A stretch of DNA of 64,000 nt, taken from positions 1 through 64,000 of the forward strand of contig CAWCUZ010000007.1 of assembly GCA_963798795.1 (NCBI GenBank), in the 5' to 3' direction. The notes under the pieces were generated by a model. It saw only the letters and a program-made list of their open reading frames with translations. It had not been told where the DNA came from and searched no databases. Shown in pieces: positions 48,801 to 57,245 of the stretch (within the stretch, counting starts at the first letter, position 1; each line of letters starts with the position of its first letter). The translations under genes and the position numbers were made by a program. The DNA comes from CAWCUZ01 sp963798795. GTDB taxonomy: Bacteria; Acidobacteriota; Vicinamibacteria; Vicinamibacterales; SCN-69-37.

Positions 48801-49632
48801 GGCAGGCCGATTGCGAATACCCAGGTCTACGTGCTCGACCCGCGGGGCCAGCCGGTGCCGATCGGAGTGCCCGGCGAACTGCACATCGGCGGTGAGGGCG
48901 TCGCCACCGGGTATCTCAACCGGCCAGACCTGACGGCGGCCCGGTTCGTGCCCGATCCGTTCAGCGGACGGCCCGGGGCGCGGCTGTACCGGACGGGCGA
49001 CCTGGCGCGCTGGCGCGCCGACGGCCGCCTCGACTGCATCGGCCGGGCCGATCACCAGGTCAAAATTCGCGGCTTCCGGATCGAGCTCGGCGAAATCGAA
49101 TCCGTTCTCACGGCGCTGCCTGCCGTCAGGGAAGCGGTGGCGGTGGTTCGCGAAGATCGGCAGGGGGACAAGCGTCTCGCCGCCTACGTCGTCTGCCATC
49201 GCGGGCGAGAGCGCGACGGTCAGCGAAATGCGCCGGCATCTGAAAGCGTCGCTGCCCGACTACATGGTGCCGTCGTTCTTCATGGAGCTGGCCACGCTGC
49301 CGCTCACGGCGAACGGGAAGGTGGACCGCAAGGCGCTGCCGGATCCGACGGGTGGAGCGGCTGCCGCCACCCTGGCGGTGCCGCCACGCACCGACACCGA
49401 ACGGCGGGTCGCGGCCATCTGGACGGCGGTTCTTGGTGCTCCGGTCGCGAGCGTGAAGGACAATTTCTTCGATATCGGCGGCCATTCACTGCTCTCGATG
49501 CAGGTAATCGCGCGGATCGAACGCGAGATGGGGATTCGCTTGCCGCCGCGCGTCATGATCATGGACACTCTCGAGCAGATTGCGGCACGCTGCGCGAGTG
49601 AGGCGTTGGCGGCGACCGCACGGAATACGTAG
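39851..49632 (+). CDS. Trimodular NRPS, dock-(C-A-PCP)x3, no thioesterase (frameshifted)
   Basis: Adds three amino acids. Residues 1-52 form a TubC-type N-terminal docking domain (LLARLRALDVKLWAEDDRLR, then APKSVLTPELR). Module 1: C about 40060-41390 (HHIVSDGW), A about 41440-42930, PCP about 42970-43180 (Ser codon 43060-43062). Module 2: C about 43230-44590 (HHIVADGW, with a repeat-derived loop at 43701-43749), A about 44650-46180, PCP about 46220-46440 (Ser codon 46326-46328). Module 3: C about 46490-47820 (HHIISDQW), A about 47860-49330, PCP about 49380-49600 (Ser codon 49486-49488). A domains 1 and 3 read D-I-L-Q-L-G-M-V-W, close to the glycine code DILQLGLIW. A domain 2 is of a divergent Lys2-like type (SGLAHDPLLRD). 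Frames break about ten times between 40030 and 43300 and once near 49205. The protein ends just after the last PCP. Confidence 0.95.
43701..43749. repeat. REP-like element inside NRPS condensation domain
   Basis: A stretch built from two similar half-units, gtggaggcccgggacttcag and acggaggccggggctagccc. The second carries the palindrome gggctagccc. It is read in frame as PWRPGTSAPRRPGLAR in the loop before LPVQYADF. That loop is about 9 residues longer than in module 1 of the same protein. It shares the CTTCAG core with the palindromes at 32006 and 56226 but has lost a full second arm. Confidence 0.65.
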
Positions 49633-49638
49633 CCGCCC

Positions 49639-50430
49639 ATGCAGGCACTCTTCTTCGGCAGCTCTCGGCAGCCGCTGTTTGGTGTGTATCACGAAGCTGA
49701 AGGCCCGACGCCCCGCGATACCGGAATTGTAATTTGCCCCCCCCTCTGGCATGAGTACATCCGCGCGCATCGCCCGATGCGAAATCTCGCGGTGCGCCTG
49801 AGCGCCGGCGGGTATCATGTCTTCCGATTCGATTACTACGGCACCGGTGATTCGGGCGGCGACGCGCTCGACGGACGTGTGTCGCAGTGGCTCATGGACA
49901 TCGACACCGCGATCGAGGAGCTCAAGGACACGAGCGGCGTGTCGCGCGTTTCGCTGGTCGGCCTGAGGTTCGGCGGGACGCTGGCGACCGTCGTGGCCCA
50001 GTCGCCGCGCAAGGACCTCGATCGCCTGGTGCTCTGGGACCCGGTCCTGTCGGGCCCGTCGTACTTGTCGATGCTCGAGAACATCGGCAAGGACTGGCTG
50101 CGGAGCCTGCCTCGCCGGGGAGACCTGAAGCCGAGCGACCCGCCCGAAATGTTCGGCTATCCTTTCGTCGACGAGCTCCGTCGCGAGATCGAGGCCATCG
50201 ACCTCGGCACGCTGACCCGCCTCGCCGTGCGCCGGGTTCACGTCTTCGACTCGAGCGATCATGACGACGGCGAGCGACTGTGCCGCGTCCTCGAGGAACA
50301 CCTCGTGTCTCACACCCACGAGCGTGTTCCAGACGTCGCCGGCTGGCGCGACTTCAGGACGGTGCCGCTCGTGCTGCTGGCGCCGGCGATGCTCAAGGCC
50401 ATTGCCGGCGAGCTGGAGGCGCCCTCGTGA
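49639..50430 (+). CDS. Alpha/beta hydrolase with Arg at the nucleophile position
   Basis: A 263-residue single-domain alpha/beta-hydrolase-fold protein starting 6 bases after the NRPS stop, so probably cotranscribed. The early strand and oxyanion region are recognisable (VICPPLWHEYIRAHRPMRN, then FRFDYYGTGDSGG near residue 65). The nucleophile elbow, normally GxSxG, reads GLRFGG near residue 113, so the catalytic Ser is replaced by Arg. WDPVLSG follows at the usual place. From memory, this pattern resembles the exosortase-A-associated hydrolase 2 family, whose biochemical role is unknown. It may act in chain release, proofreading or as a binding protein, but without a Ser or Cys nucleophile ordinary thioesterase chemistry is not expected. 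Its stop overlaps the next GTG start. Confidence 0.9.
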   Translation: MQALFFGSSRQPLFGVYHEAEGPTPRDTGIVICPPLWHEYIRAHRPMRNLAVRLSAGGYHVFRFDYYGTGDSGGDALDGRVSQWLMDIDTAIEELKDTSGVSRVSLVGLRFGGTLATVVAQSPRKDLDRLVLWDPVLSGPSYLSMLENIGKDWLRSLPRRGDLKPSDPPEMFGYPFVDELRREIEAIDLGTLTRLAVRRVHVFDSSDHDDGERLCRVLEEHLVSHTHERVPDVAGWRDFRTVPLVLLAPAMLKAIAGELEAPS

Positions 50431-51371
50431 AGGAGCGTGCCGTTGTCTTTGGTTCGGGGAGCCGGCTGGTCGGCGTCATGACCGATCCCGCCGACGGCGC
50501 ATCCCGCGACCCGGCGTTCGTGTTCCTGAATGCCGGTGTGGTGCATCGCATCGGTCCGAACCGCCTCTACGTTCGCATCGCGCGCGCACTCGCCGAGCAC
50601 GGTTACACTTCGCTGCGATTCGATCTGTCGGGTCTCGGCGACAGCGCAGTGCGATCCGATGCCCTGTCGGTGACCGAGAGCGCCGTGCTCGAGGCGCGCG
50701 AGGCCATGGACTACCTGACCCGGGCGCGGGGCTCGCGGCGCTTCGTGACCGTCGGCATCTGTTCGGGCGCGACCATCGCGTTCGGCGCGGCACTCGCCGA
50801 TGGCCGGGTGGACGGCATCGCCGCCATCGACGCATACGTCTTTCCGACGCTCCGGTTCCACGTGCTCTCGTACCTGCGCTACTATGCCCAGCTCCTCCGG
50901 CCGGACCCCTGGCGCAACATGTTCGAAGGGGTGAACCGTGCGGGCCGCGTGCTGTACCGGCTCCTGGGACGCGTGCCGCGCCGGGTCGCGGACCCGTTGC
51001 CGGATCTCGTGCAGACGCAGCCGCCGAGCCGGAACCCGGCGTCACGCGACCGCGCCGCCGCCGCCCTCCGCGAACTCGTGGACCGAGGCACCCACCTGTT
51101 CCTCGCGTTTTCGGGAGGGCAGAACGTGATGAACTACGTGGGGCAGGTGGCGGATGCGTTTCCCGAGGTCCGGTTCGGCCGCCAGTTGACCGTGCGGTAC
51201 TTCGCCGAGTCCGACCATACGTTCCCGCGCCAGCCGCATCAACGCCGCGTCATCAATGCCGTGCTCAACTGGGTGGCCTCGACCTTCGACCAGCCCGTCA
51301 GGCCGGCCGGCCAGAACGTGAGTTCCGAAGTGACCGGTCCGATCCAGACGGTACGGTTCGGCGGCCAGTAG
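50427..51371 (+). CDS. Alpha/beta hydrolase with Cys nucleophile (GxCxG)
   Basis: A 314-residue alpha/beta-hydrolase-fold protein. I chose the GTG start at 50427 because it overlaps the previous stop (GTGA), the typical coupled arrangement, and the protein then begins VKERAVVFGSGSRLVGVM. FDLSGLGDS near residue 70 and a nucleophile elbow GICSGA near residue 112 place Cys where Ser normally stands. A late ESDHTFPR motif near residue 268 could supply Asp and His. It resembles the exosortase-A-associated hydrolase 1 type, which commonly pairs with the GLRxG type encoded just upstream. It is the last gene of the biosynthetic run and converges on the next minus-strand gene with only 13 bases between stops. 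As the only visible candidate with a nucleophile, it could release the finished chain. That role is inferred from position only. Confidence 0.9.
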   Translation: MKERAVVFGSGSRLVGVMTDPADGASRDPAFVFLNAGVVHRIGPNRLYVRIARALAEHGYTSLRFDLSGLGDSAVRSDALSVTESAVLEAREAMDYLTRARGSRRFVTVGICSGATIAFGAALADGRVDGIAAIDAYVFPTLRFHVLSYLRYYAQLLRPDPWRNMFEGVNRAGRVLYRLLGRVPRRVADPLPDLVQTQPPSRNPASRDRAAAALRELVDRGTHLFLAFSGGQNVMNYVGQVADAFPEVRFGRQLTVRYFAESDHTFPRQPHQRRVINAVLNWVASTFDQPVRPAGQNVSSEVTGPIQTVRFGGQ

Positions 51372-51384
51372 CACCGCTCTCCGC

Positions 51385-52119
51385 TCATCTCGGGAACACC
51401 AGCATCAGCCCCGCCGCCACGTGGTGCGTGACCGCCGTCATCACGCCGGCGCCGTGCGCGACGTCGATTCGCGGCCGCGACCACGTGAGCTTGTACTCCG
51501 CCATCCCTTCGAACATCCGCCAGATCCGGAATTCGATGCCGGCCGCGGCCTGGGCGCCAACGCCGCCGTACTCGTAGTCGATCACCTCTTCGCGGTCCAC
51601 GCGCGTGTTCACGCCCGGGATGATCGGGCCCGCGCCGGCGCGTGCGGCCACCACCACCGGCGCACCGCCCATGGTCCAGTCCAGCGGCACGCGCCAGACG
51701 ACGTTCCCCAGCAGGTAGTTCAGGCCGTGCGTCATCGCATAGTGCTGGACGACCACGTCCATCGGCTCGGTGAACTCGACCGGCGCACCGTCCTGCCGTC
51801 CCGTGACGCGGACGACGCGGCCGGTTTCGGCGATCGCCTTCATGTGGAGGAACTCGAACTCGACGGCGAACCGGCCGCCGGCCAGCCGGCGGCCAAGGCG
51901 TCCGCCGTAGTACTGGCGCGACTGCATCGGCTCGGCGCGGAAGTGCACGTCGTGGAAGATGAGCGTGCGATGGACTGCGGGCTGGTCGATCGTCACGCTC
52001 GTCGTGAGCGTGTGGTTGCCGCCCGTGAACGACGCCAGGTACCACTGGGCGTGCGCCGGCCGGGCGCTCGCCGCCGTGCAGGCCGCCGCCAGCGCCAGAA
52101 CCATCGTCAGGCGAGCCAC
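51385..52119 (-). CDS. Secreted outer-membrane beta-barrel protein
   Basis: About 244 residues with a clear signal peptide (MVLALAAACTAASARPAHAQ) and alternating hydrophobic-polar strands that end in Phe-Pro-Arg (GLMLVFPR), as expected of a small outer-membrane barrel. The layout WYLASFTGG, YYGGRLGRR, FAVEFEFLHMKA resembles the eight-stranded barrels annotated as lipid A oxidase or porin-like proteins. I cannot support the enzymatic role from sequence. The start is uncertain: GTG at 52119, TTG at 52125 and ATG at 52104 are all in frame and give the same mature protein; no strong ribosome site is seen. It is separated by a heptameric repeat from the gene behind it on the same strand. Confidence 0.82.
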   Translation of the reverse strand: MARLTMVLALAAACTAASARPAHAQWYLASFTGGNHTLTTSVTIDQPAVHRTLIFHDVHFRAEPMQSRQYYGGRLGRRLAGGRFAVEFEFLHMKAIAETGRVVRVTGRQDGAPVEFTEPMDVVVQHYAMTHGLNYLLGNVVWRVPLDWTMGGAPVVVAARAGAGPIIPGVNTRVDREEVIDYEYGGVGAQAAAGIEFRIWRMFEGMAEYKLTWSRPRIDVAHGAGVMTAVTHHVAAGLMLVFPR

Positions 52120-52143
52120 GCCCAAACGCTACCAGATGCGAAA

Positions 52144-52203
52144 GCCTGGAGCCTAGAGCCTGGAGCCTAGAATCCGAGAGCCGAGAGCCTGAAGCCGAGA
52201 GCC
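52144..52203. repeat. Intergenic 7-base tandem array
   Basis: About 8.5 units of period 7: gcctgga, gcctaga, gcctgga, gcctaga, atccgag, agccgag, agcctga, agccgag, then agccc. The latter half is the GAGAGCC unit seen inside the PKS gene at 3086-3183. It occupies most of the 105-base gap between two minus-strand genes. Confidence 0.88.
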
Positions 52204-52224
52204 CACGCCAGGCGGGCGCAGGTG

Positions 52225-54141
52225 TCAGCGTCCGCCTTCCTTGGTGATGCGCAGGTCCTGCGTCTTGTGCTCGCCGGGCTGCAGCGTCACGGCAATGGAG
52301 CTGCCCGCGAGTTGCTCGAGAAACGACGGGTCGTTTTCGTCGCCGGGCGCGACGTCCACGAGCGCCGCGATCCGGTACTCGCCGGCTGGCAGCCCCGGCA
52401 CCTGGAATCGTCCGTCCGTGCCCGGCCGCGTCGTCCGGATCCGACGCGACGACTCCCAGTACGCCCGATCCGCGGGGAAGACGACGATGGTGAAGTCGGG
52501 CGCGGGACGGCCCGCGGCGTCCTGAAGCGTTCCCGACACCTCCTGCGTGCGGTTCGTGAAGGTGAGCACCACGTCGCGCACGTTCTGGTTCGCCTCGATC
52601 CGGAGCGGCACGTCGAGGGCGTCGAGGCCGTTCACCATCGCTGAGGCGAGCGTCCAGCCACCGTTCGGCGTGCTCAAGCCGCCGTTGAAGACGTACTCGC
52701 CCGGCGTGACACCGGAGATCGTGAATCGGCCGTCCTTCTCGAACCGGGCCCGCGTCAGACCCACGGCAATCCCGCCGGGGCCGCCGCCCGGCACCAGCGC
52801 GAGCCGCGCGCCGGAGAAGTCGCTGGGCGTGCCGCCGGCCTCGGCGTCGACGACCGCGCGGCCGGACACCGTCATGCCGGGCTGGAGCGACAGCGTCACG
52901 CTCGAGATGTCGTTACCGTTCACCGATACGTCGGCGTCGGCCCAGAGCGTCATCGCCGGTCCGGCGAACATGCGTACCGGTCCCTCCTTCGGATCCCCCG
53001 CCTGCGCGTCCAGCCGGTACTCTACCGGCGAGGCGCCAGATCCTTCGCCCGGATCGGCCGCACGCGCGGTCAGCCGGTAGCGGCCCGGCGCCACGCCCGT
53101 GTAGGCGAAGTGGCCCTCGGCATCCGGACGCACGGAATTCATGGAGATCTGGATCGGCAGGTCCGTGGCGTCCTGACCGCTCTCGAGAAGCAGCAGTTGC
53201 ACGCCCTGGGGGGCCACGCCCGCCGGCGTGATCACGGTGCCTTCGACGCGCGCCGTGCGGACGAGCTGCAGCGCCAGGTCCACGCCAGCGCGTTCCTCCC
53301 CTGCGCGGACGGTAACGGTTGCCGCGCCCGCCGCCGATGTAGCGCCGGGGAAATAGACCGGCGCGTACGTGACGGTGACGTGCGGTGTGATCCCACCCGA
53401 CGCCGCCTGCGGCGCGCCGCCCGTGGGTTGTTGCAGCGCGCGCTCGGCCGACTGCATCTCGCCTGCCGTCATCTGCCGGATGTCGTTCGGAAAGCCCGGT
53501 CGAGGCGCCGCCATCACGGCGTAGTCGCCCGCCGGAAGGCCGTAGATGCGATAGACGCCTCGGTCGTCGGTGACTTCGCCGAACGGACCGCTGGACAGGA
53601 CCGGCGTCAGGGCTCTCGATCCGCCCTGGGGCCGGCTTCTGAGCACGCGGACCGACACCCCGGGCGCCGGCTCGCCCAGTTCGTTGCGCACCGTCCCGGT
53701 GATGACCGCGCCTCGGGGGAGCGTGAGGTTCAGGTCCGACACCGTCTGCCCGCTCGCTACCGGAACCGGCGTGCCCGGCCGATCGTCACGCTTCGCGCCG
53801 TACGACCGCCGCACGTACCCGCCCTTGCTCGCCGTCACGGTGTACCGGCCTTCCGGCAGTCCGCCGACGGAAAAGCGTCCGTCGTCATCGGTGAAGGCGG
53901 CGTGCGGCTCCATCTGTCCCGCTGCGCTCACGGTCACCTGGGCCCGGCGCACCGGACGCGGCGTGGCCTCGTCGTCCATGACCACGCCGGCAATGGACGC
54001 GCTGCCGACGGTGGCGGCTTCTTCGCGCCGGGCGTCGCGTGACTGCTGGGTGATCGTCTGCGTCAGCACCGGCGCTGTGGCGGCGCCGGCCAGGATCATT
54101 CCGAGCAGGAGGCGATGAGGAGCGGGACGTGTTCGGCGCAT
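52225..54141 (-). CDS. Secreted carboxypeptidase-regulatory-like repeat protein
   Basis: A 638-residue protein with an N-terminal signal sequence (LLLGMILAGAATAPVLTQ) followed by about five beta-sandwich repeats of the carboxypeptidase-regulatory-like type. They are recognisable from recurring endings such as DDDGRFSVGGLPEGRYTVTA, DDRGVYRIYGLPAGDYAV, AEGHFAYTGVAPGRYRLTA, KDGRFTISGVTPGEYVF and TDGRFQVPGLPAGEYRIAA. No catalytic centre is visible, so an adhesive or structural role at the cell surface is likely. Such proteins are numerous in Acidobacteriota. The ATG at 54141 lies 7 bases after the stop of its upstream paralogue, so the two form an operon. The ending (GEHKTQDLRI) matches that of the paralogue (GEHKTMSLRT), indicating tandem duplication. 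Confidence 0.9.
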   Translation of the reverse strand: MRRTRPAPHRLLLGMILAGAATAPVLTQTITQQSRDARREEAATVGSASIAGVVMDDEATPRPVRRAQVTVSAAGQMEPHAAFTDDDGRFSVGGLPEGRYTVTASKGGYVRRSYGAKRDDRPGTPVPVASGQTVSDLNLTLPRGAVITGTVRNELGEPAPGVSVRVLRSRPQGGSRALTPVLSSGPFGEVTDDRGVYRIYGLPAGDYAVMAAPRPGFPNDIRQMTAGEMQSAERALQQPTGGAPQAASGGITPHVTVTYAPVYFPGATSAAGAATVTVRAGEERAGVDLALQLVRTARVEGTVITPAGVAPQGVQLLLLESGQDATDLPIQISMNSVRPDAEGHFAYTGVAPGRYRLTARAADPGEGSGASPVEYRLDAQAGDPKEGPVRMFAGPAMTLWADADVSVNGNDISSVTLSLQPGMTVSGRAVVDAEAGGTPSDFSGARLALVPGGGPGGIAVGLTRARFEKDGRFTISGVTPGEYVFNGGLSTPNGGWTLASAMVNGLDALDVPLRIEANQNVRDVVLTFTNRTQEVSGTLQDAAGRPAPDFTIVVFPADRAYWESSRRIRTTRPGTDGRFQVPGLPAGEYRIAALVDVAPGDENDPSFLEQLAGSSIAVTLQPGEHKTQDLRITKEGGR

Positions 54142-54148
54142 GAGGGCC

Positions 54149-56201
54149 TCACCAGGGCAGGACGCCCAGCCGGCCGCCGGGCGTCGTTCGCAGGCTCATC
54201 GTCTTGTGTTCGCCCGGGCCGAGCTGCACGGCCGAGGCCACGGCGGCGAGCGCCGCGAGGGTCTCGGGATTCTGCCAGTCGGCCGTGGTGGCGTCGTTCA
54301 CCGCGATGAGAAAGTACTGGCCCGCCGGGACATTGGGAATCGAGTACCGACCCGTCCCGGCCGACGCGTACGTGGCGCAGCCGGCGCGGCGTCGGTCCGA
54401 ATCCCGACCAGCCGTCCCGCTCGGCGGGAAAGAGCAGCACCGCCGCCGTGGCGTCGGGGGCCCCGGTGTCGTTCGTCACGTTACCGGTCAGACTGGATGG
54501 CTGATCCGTGAACGTGATGACGACGCCGGCGAGGTCGGCTTCCTTCAGTTCGATCGGCACGGACGTGATGTCGCGCCCGCCCAGCATGGCTCCGCCCAGC
54601 GACCAGCCGCCCGGCGCGCTCACCCGCAGCACGTAGCGGCCGGCGGGGACCCCCATCGTCGCGAACTGGCCGGTCGTTTCGACGCGGCCGCGTGCGCTCG
54701 ACGCGATGCCTGACGTGCGGCCGTCGGCTGGCTCGAGCGACAGATCGATGGCCGGCAGATCCTCCGGCTTGGGCCGCTCGGCCGCGCCCACGAAGTCGAC
54801 GCGGCCGAAGACGCGCAGACCCTGATTCATCGTGAGCGTCAGCCCCGTGATGTCCTGCCCGCCGACCGACAGCGACGATTCCGTCCAGAGGGTCGGTTCC
54901 CGCGGCAGCGGCGGCGCGACCGCCGCCTTGTCGGTCGACAACGTGCCCGAACTCGGAATCGTCACATTGCCGCCGGTGGACTGCACGATCATCATGCGGC
55001 CGCGCACGGCGGCCGCCCGCGGCATGCGCGAGGCGCGCACGGTATAGGCACCCGCCGGGACCCGCTCGAACCGGAAGGCCCCCATCGCGTCGGTGAATGC
55101 GGTCGCCACTTCAATCGGCGCCACGAGGTCGTCGGCCTCGGAAGGAAGGAGGGTCACGGCCACGTTCGCGGCGGGACCATCGGGTCCAGCCAGGAATCCC
55201 GACACGGTCGCGGCACGCGCCGGCGCGAGCTGAAAGTCGATTCCCGACCGCTCCTCGCCCGGCCGCAATCCGACGACATCCGCGCGCGAGGCGGAGACCG
55301 TGCCGGGAAAGAACGTCGTTGGATAGGCGAGCGGACGGCCGTCGTCGTCCACGCCGGCCGGCGGCGAGTTGGCGTCGCTGCTGTCGAACACGAACGTGCC
55401 GCCGCCACCACCGCCACCACCCGTGCTGCTGACTTCTGCCCTGAAGGCGACGCGCACGGGCGCGCCGCCGCCCGGCGGCGGCATCGCGGCGACATCGCGG
55501 CCGAGGGTCTTCAGAATCGCCGGCAGCGACGACTGCGTCATCGGGATCGCCACGACGTATTCGCCCGGCTCGAGCGATCCGATTCGATAGATGCCGCGGT
55601 CGTCGGTGCGGTCGCTCACGGGCTGCCCCAGTTGGCGCTTGCCCGCCACGAACGTCCGTTTGAACGCCTCGACGCTGGCGCCCACCATCGGCTCCCCGGC
55701 TTCGTCGAGCACCCTGCCCGTGACCGCCGCGAACTTCCAGAGCGGCACGATCGCATTACTCACGCGCTGTCCGTCGGTCAGCTCGATCGGCTGCGACTGG
55801 CCCGACGGCCGCACGCGGCCGTAGGCACCGTCCGCGAACCCGGGTTTGCTGGCAGTGATGTCGAAGCGCCCCTTTGGGAGGTCGCTGAACGCGAAGTTCC
55901 CTTGCCCGTCGGTCAGCGCCCGCAGCGGCGCCGATCCCGGCAGCCTCAGGATCACGATCGCGCCTGCCACGGGCCGGACGCCATCCGCCTCGACCGTGCG
56001 CCCGACGATGAGGCCGGTGCCGGTCGGCATCGTCTCGTTGCCGGCGAGGACGGCGGGTCCCGTGCCGTTCTGGATGATCTCGATGTTCTGCCCGCCGCGG
56101 CTGCCGCCGATCGCCACGGCCTGCGCGTGCATGCCCGCCGGCGCCGCGGCGGCCAGCAACGCTGCCCCGGCGATCCCGTACATCGCTCCGAGTCGTGTCA
56201 T
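54149..56201 (-). CDS. Secreted carboxypeptidase-regulatory-like repeat protein, paralogue (one frameshift)
   Basis: About 684 residues once a frameshift near 54380 is repaired. The start ATG at 56201 follows a ribosome site (gagaagga) and gives a signal peptide (GIAGAALLAAAAPAGMHAQA). Repeats of the same beta-sandwich type as in the downstream gene recur (GQGNFAFSDLPKGRFDITA, DDRGIYRIGSLEPGEYVVA, AMGAFRFERVPAGAYTVRA). A glycine run follows SST near residue 265. After the frameshift the natural ending reads YSIPNVPAGQYFLIAVNDA and closes with GVLPW, with a stop at 54149-54151. The broken frame would otherwise overrun into the next gene. No enzymatic motif is visible; a surface or periplasmic binding role is inferred from the fold. 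Confidence 0.87.
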
Positions 56202-56225
56202 GGCTCGTCCTTCTCGTCTCGCAAT

Positions 56226-56288
56226 GTCGTAGCCGCAGGGCTTCAGCCCTGCGGGCACCCCGGCGGGCTGAAGCCCGCCGGCTACGAC
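56226..56288. repeat. Intergenic palindrome able to form a three-way junction
   Basis: Outer 10-bp arms gtcgtagccg (56226-56235) and cggctacgac (56279-56288) enclose two hairpins: gcagggct-TC-agccctgc (56235-56252) and cggcgggct-GA-agcccgccg (from 56261). Both hairpins have the CTTCAG/CTGAAG centre of the coding-region palindromes at 27640 and 32006. It lies just upstream of a minus-strand start codon (56201). A REP-type dispersed element is the likely identity. Confidence 0.9.
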
Positions 56289-56448
56289 TACTTAGACGAC
56301 AGCCTGACACGGCGGTCGCCGCCCGTGGTGTTAAGAGATTGTTAGAAGCGCCGCCCGCCGGGGCCGGGTTTCGTGCCGCGCCGCGCCGCAGTCCCTGTCT
56401 CGTCAGGCCAGCGCCGGCCTGCGCTACCATGCCCCCGGAGGTTCCTCC

Positions 56449-57201
56449 ATGTCCAGGCGGCCGGTGCTCGGGGCGTTCAACCAGGGCGGGACGCCGACCA
56501 TCGCGTGCTTCAACCAGGCCACGACGCCCCTCGGCGTCGAGCTCGACCCGTTCGTGAACGCGCTGCAGGTGTACGTGGACCGGTATGTGGCCCCCGTCTG
56601 GGGCACGCCCGCCCGGCTCGTCAGGTCGACCGGGTTCCTGAAGGACGCCTGGGCCGTCGTGTTTCTCGACGATGCCGACCAGCCGGGCGCGCTCGCCTAC
56701 CACGACCTGACGCCCGACGGTCTGCCGCTCTCGAAAGTCTTCGTGCGGACCACGTTCGCCAGCGGCGACCGCATCAGCGTCTCGGCCTCGCACGAACTGG
56801 TCGAGATGCTGGTCGACCCGGCCATCAATCTGATGAGCACCGGCCCGGACCGGCAGACAATCTATGCCTACGAGAGCGCCGACCCGGTCGAGGAGCTGAG
56901 TTTCGACGTGCAGGGACTTCCGATGAGCGACTTTGTCTATCCCTCGTATTTCGAGCTGTTCCGCAAGCCGGCCTCGGTGCCGTTCGACCACATGCGCAAG
57001 GTGACGCGCCCGTTCCAGATCCTCTCGGGCGGCTACCAGATCGTCTTCAAGAACGGCCAATGGACCCAGATCTACGGCTCGGCGGCCAAGAAACGGCGGT
57101 TTCTGGCCGAGGATCGGCGCGGTCATCGGAGCGAGCAGCGCCGGGCCCGGCGCCTGCGCCCGAGCCGGCCCGCCGGCGCCGCGCGCCGGCGCCGCGGGTG
57201 A
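56449..57201 (+). CDS. Conserved hypothetical protein with HELVE motif
   Basis: A 250-residue protein without signal peptide or membrane segment. The ATG at 56449 is preceded by GGAGG at 56437-56441. The core shows SASHELVEMLVDP (His115, Glu116, Glu119, Asp123), which recalls zinc-binding helices of metallopeptidases but is not the standard HExxH. A second possible ligand region is YAYESADPVEE near residue 143. The family is not one I can name; a metal-dependent hydrolase is one possibility. The last 35 residues are Arg-rich and of low complexity, which may be real or may follow an unrecognised frameshift. It stands between a repeat-bearing gap and a small membrane-protein gene on the same strand 44 bases downstream. 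Confidence 0.8.
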   Translation: MSRRPVLGAFNQGGTPTIACFNQATTPLGVELDPFVNALQVYVDRYVAPVWGTPARLVRSTGFLKDAWAVVFLDDADQPGALAYHDLTPDGLPLSKVFVRTTFASGDRISVSASHELVEMLVDPAINLMSTGPDRQTIYAYESADPVEELSFDVQGLPMSDFVYPSYFELFRKPASVPFDHMRKVTRPFQILSGGYQIVFKNGQWTQIYGSAAKKRRFLAEDRRGHRSEQRRARRLRPSRPAGAARRRRG

Positions 57202-57245
57202 AGTAGAATCGCGCCCCGTCCACCCGTCTCCCCAGGAGGACCGCC

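Noticed and set aside
51372..51384. Terminator between the hydrolase gene and the convergent barrel-protein gene.
   Set aside because: Only 13 bases, with no hairpin or T-run.
57120..57201. Arg-rich tail of the hypothetical protein as a nucleic-acid-binding domain.
   Set aside because: The tract is low complexity and reads as arginine- or proline-rich in other frames too; a frameshift artefact cannot be excluded.
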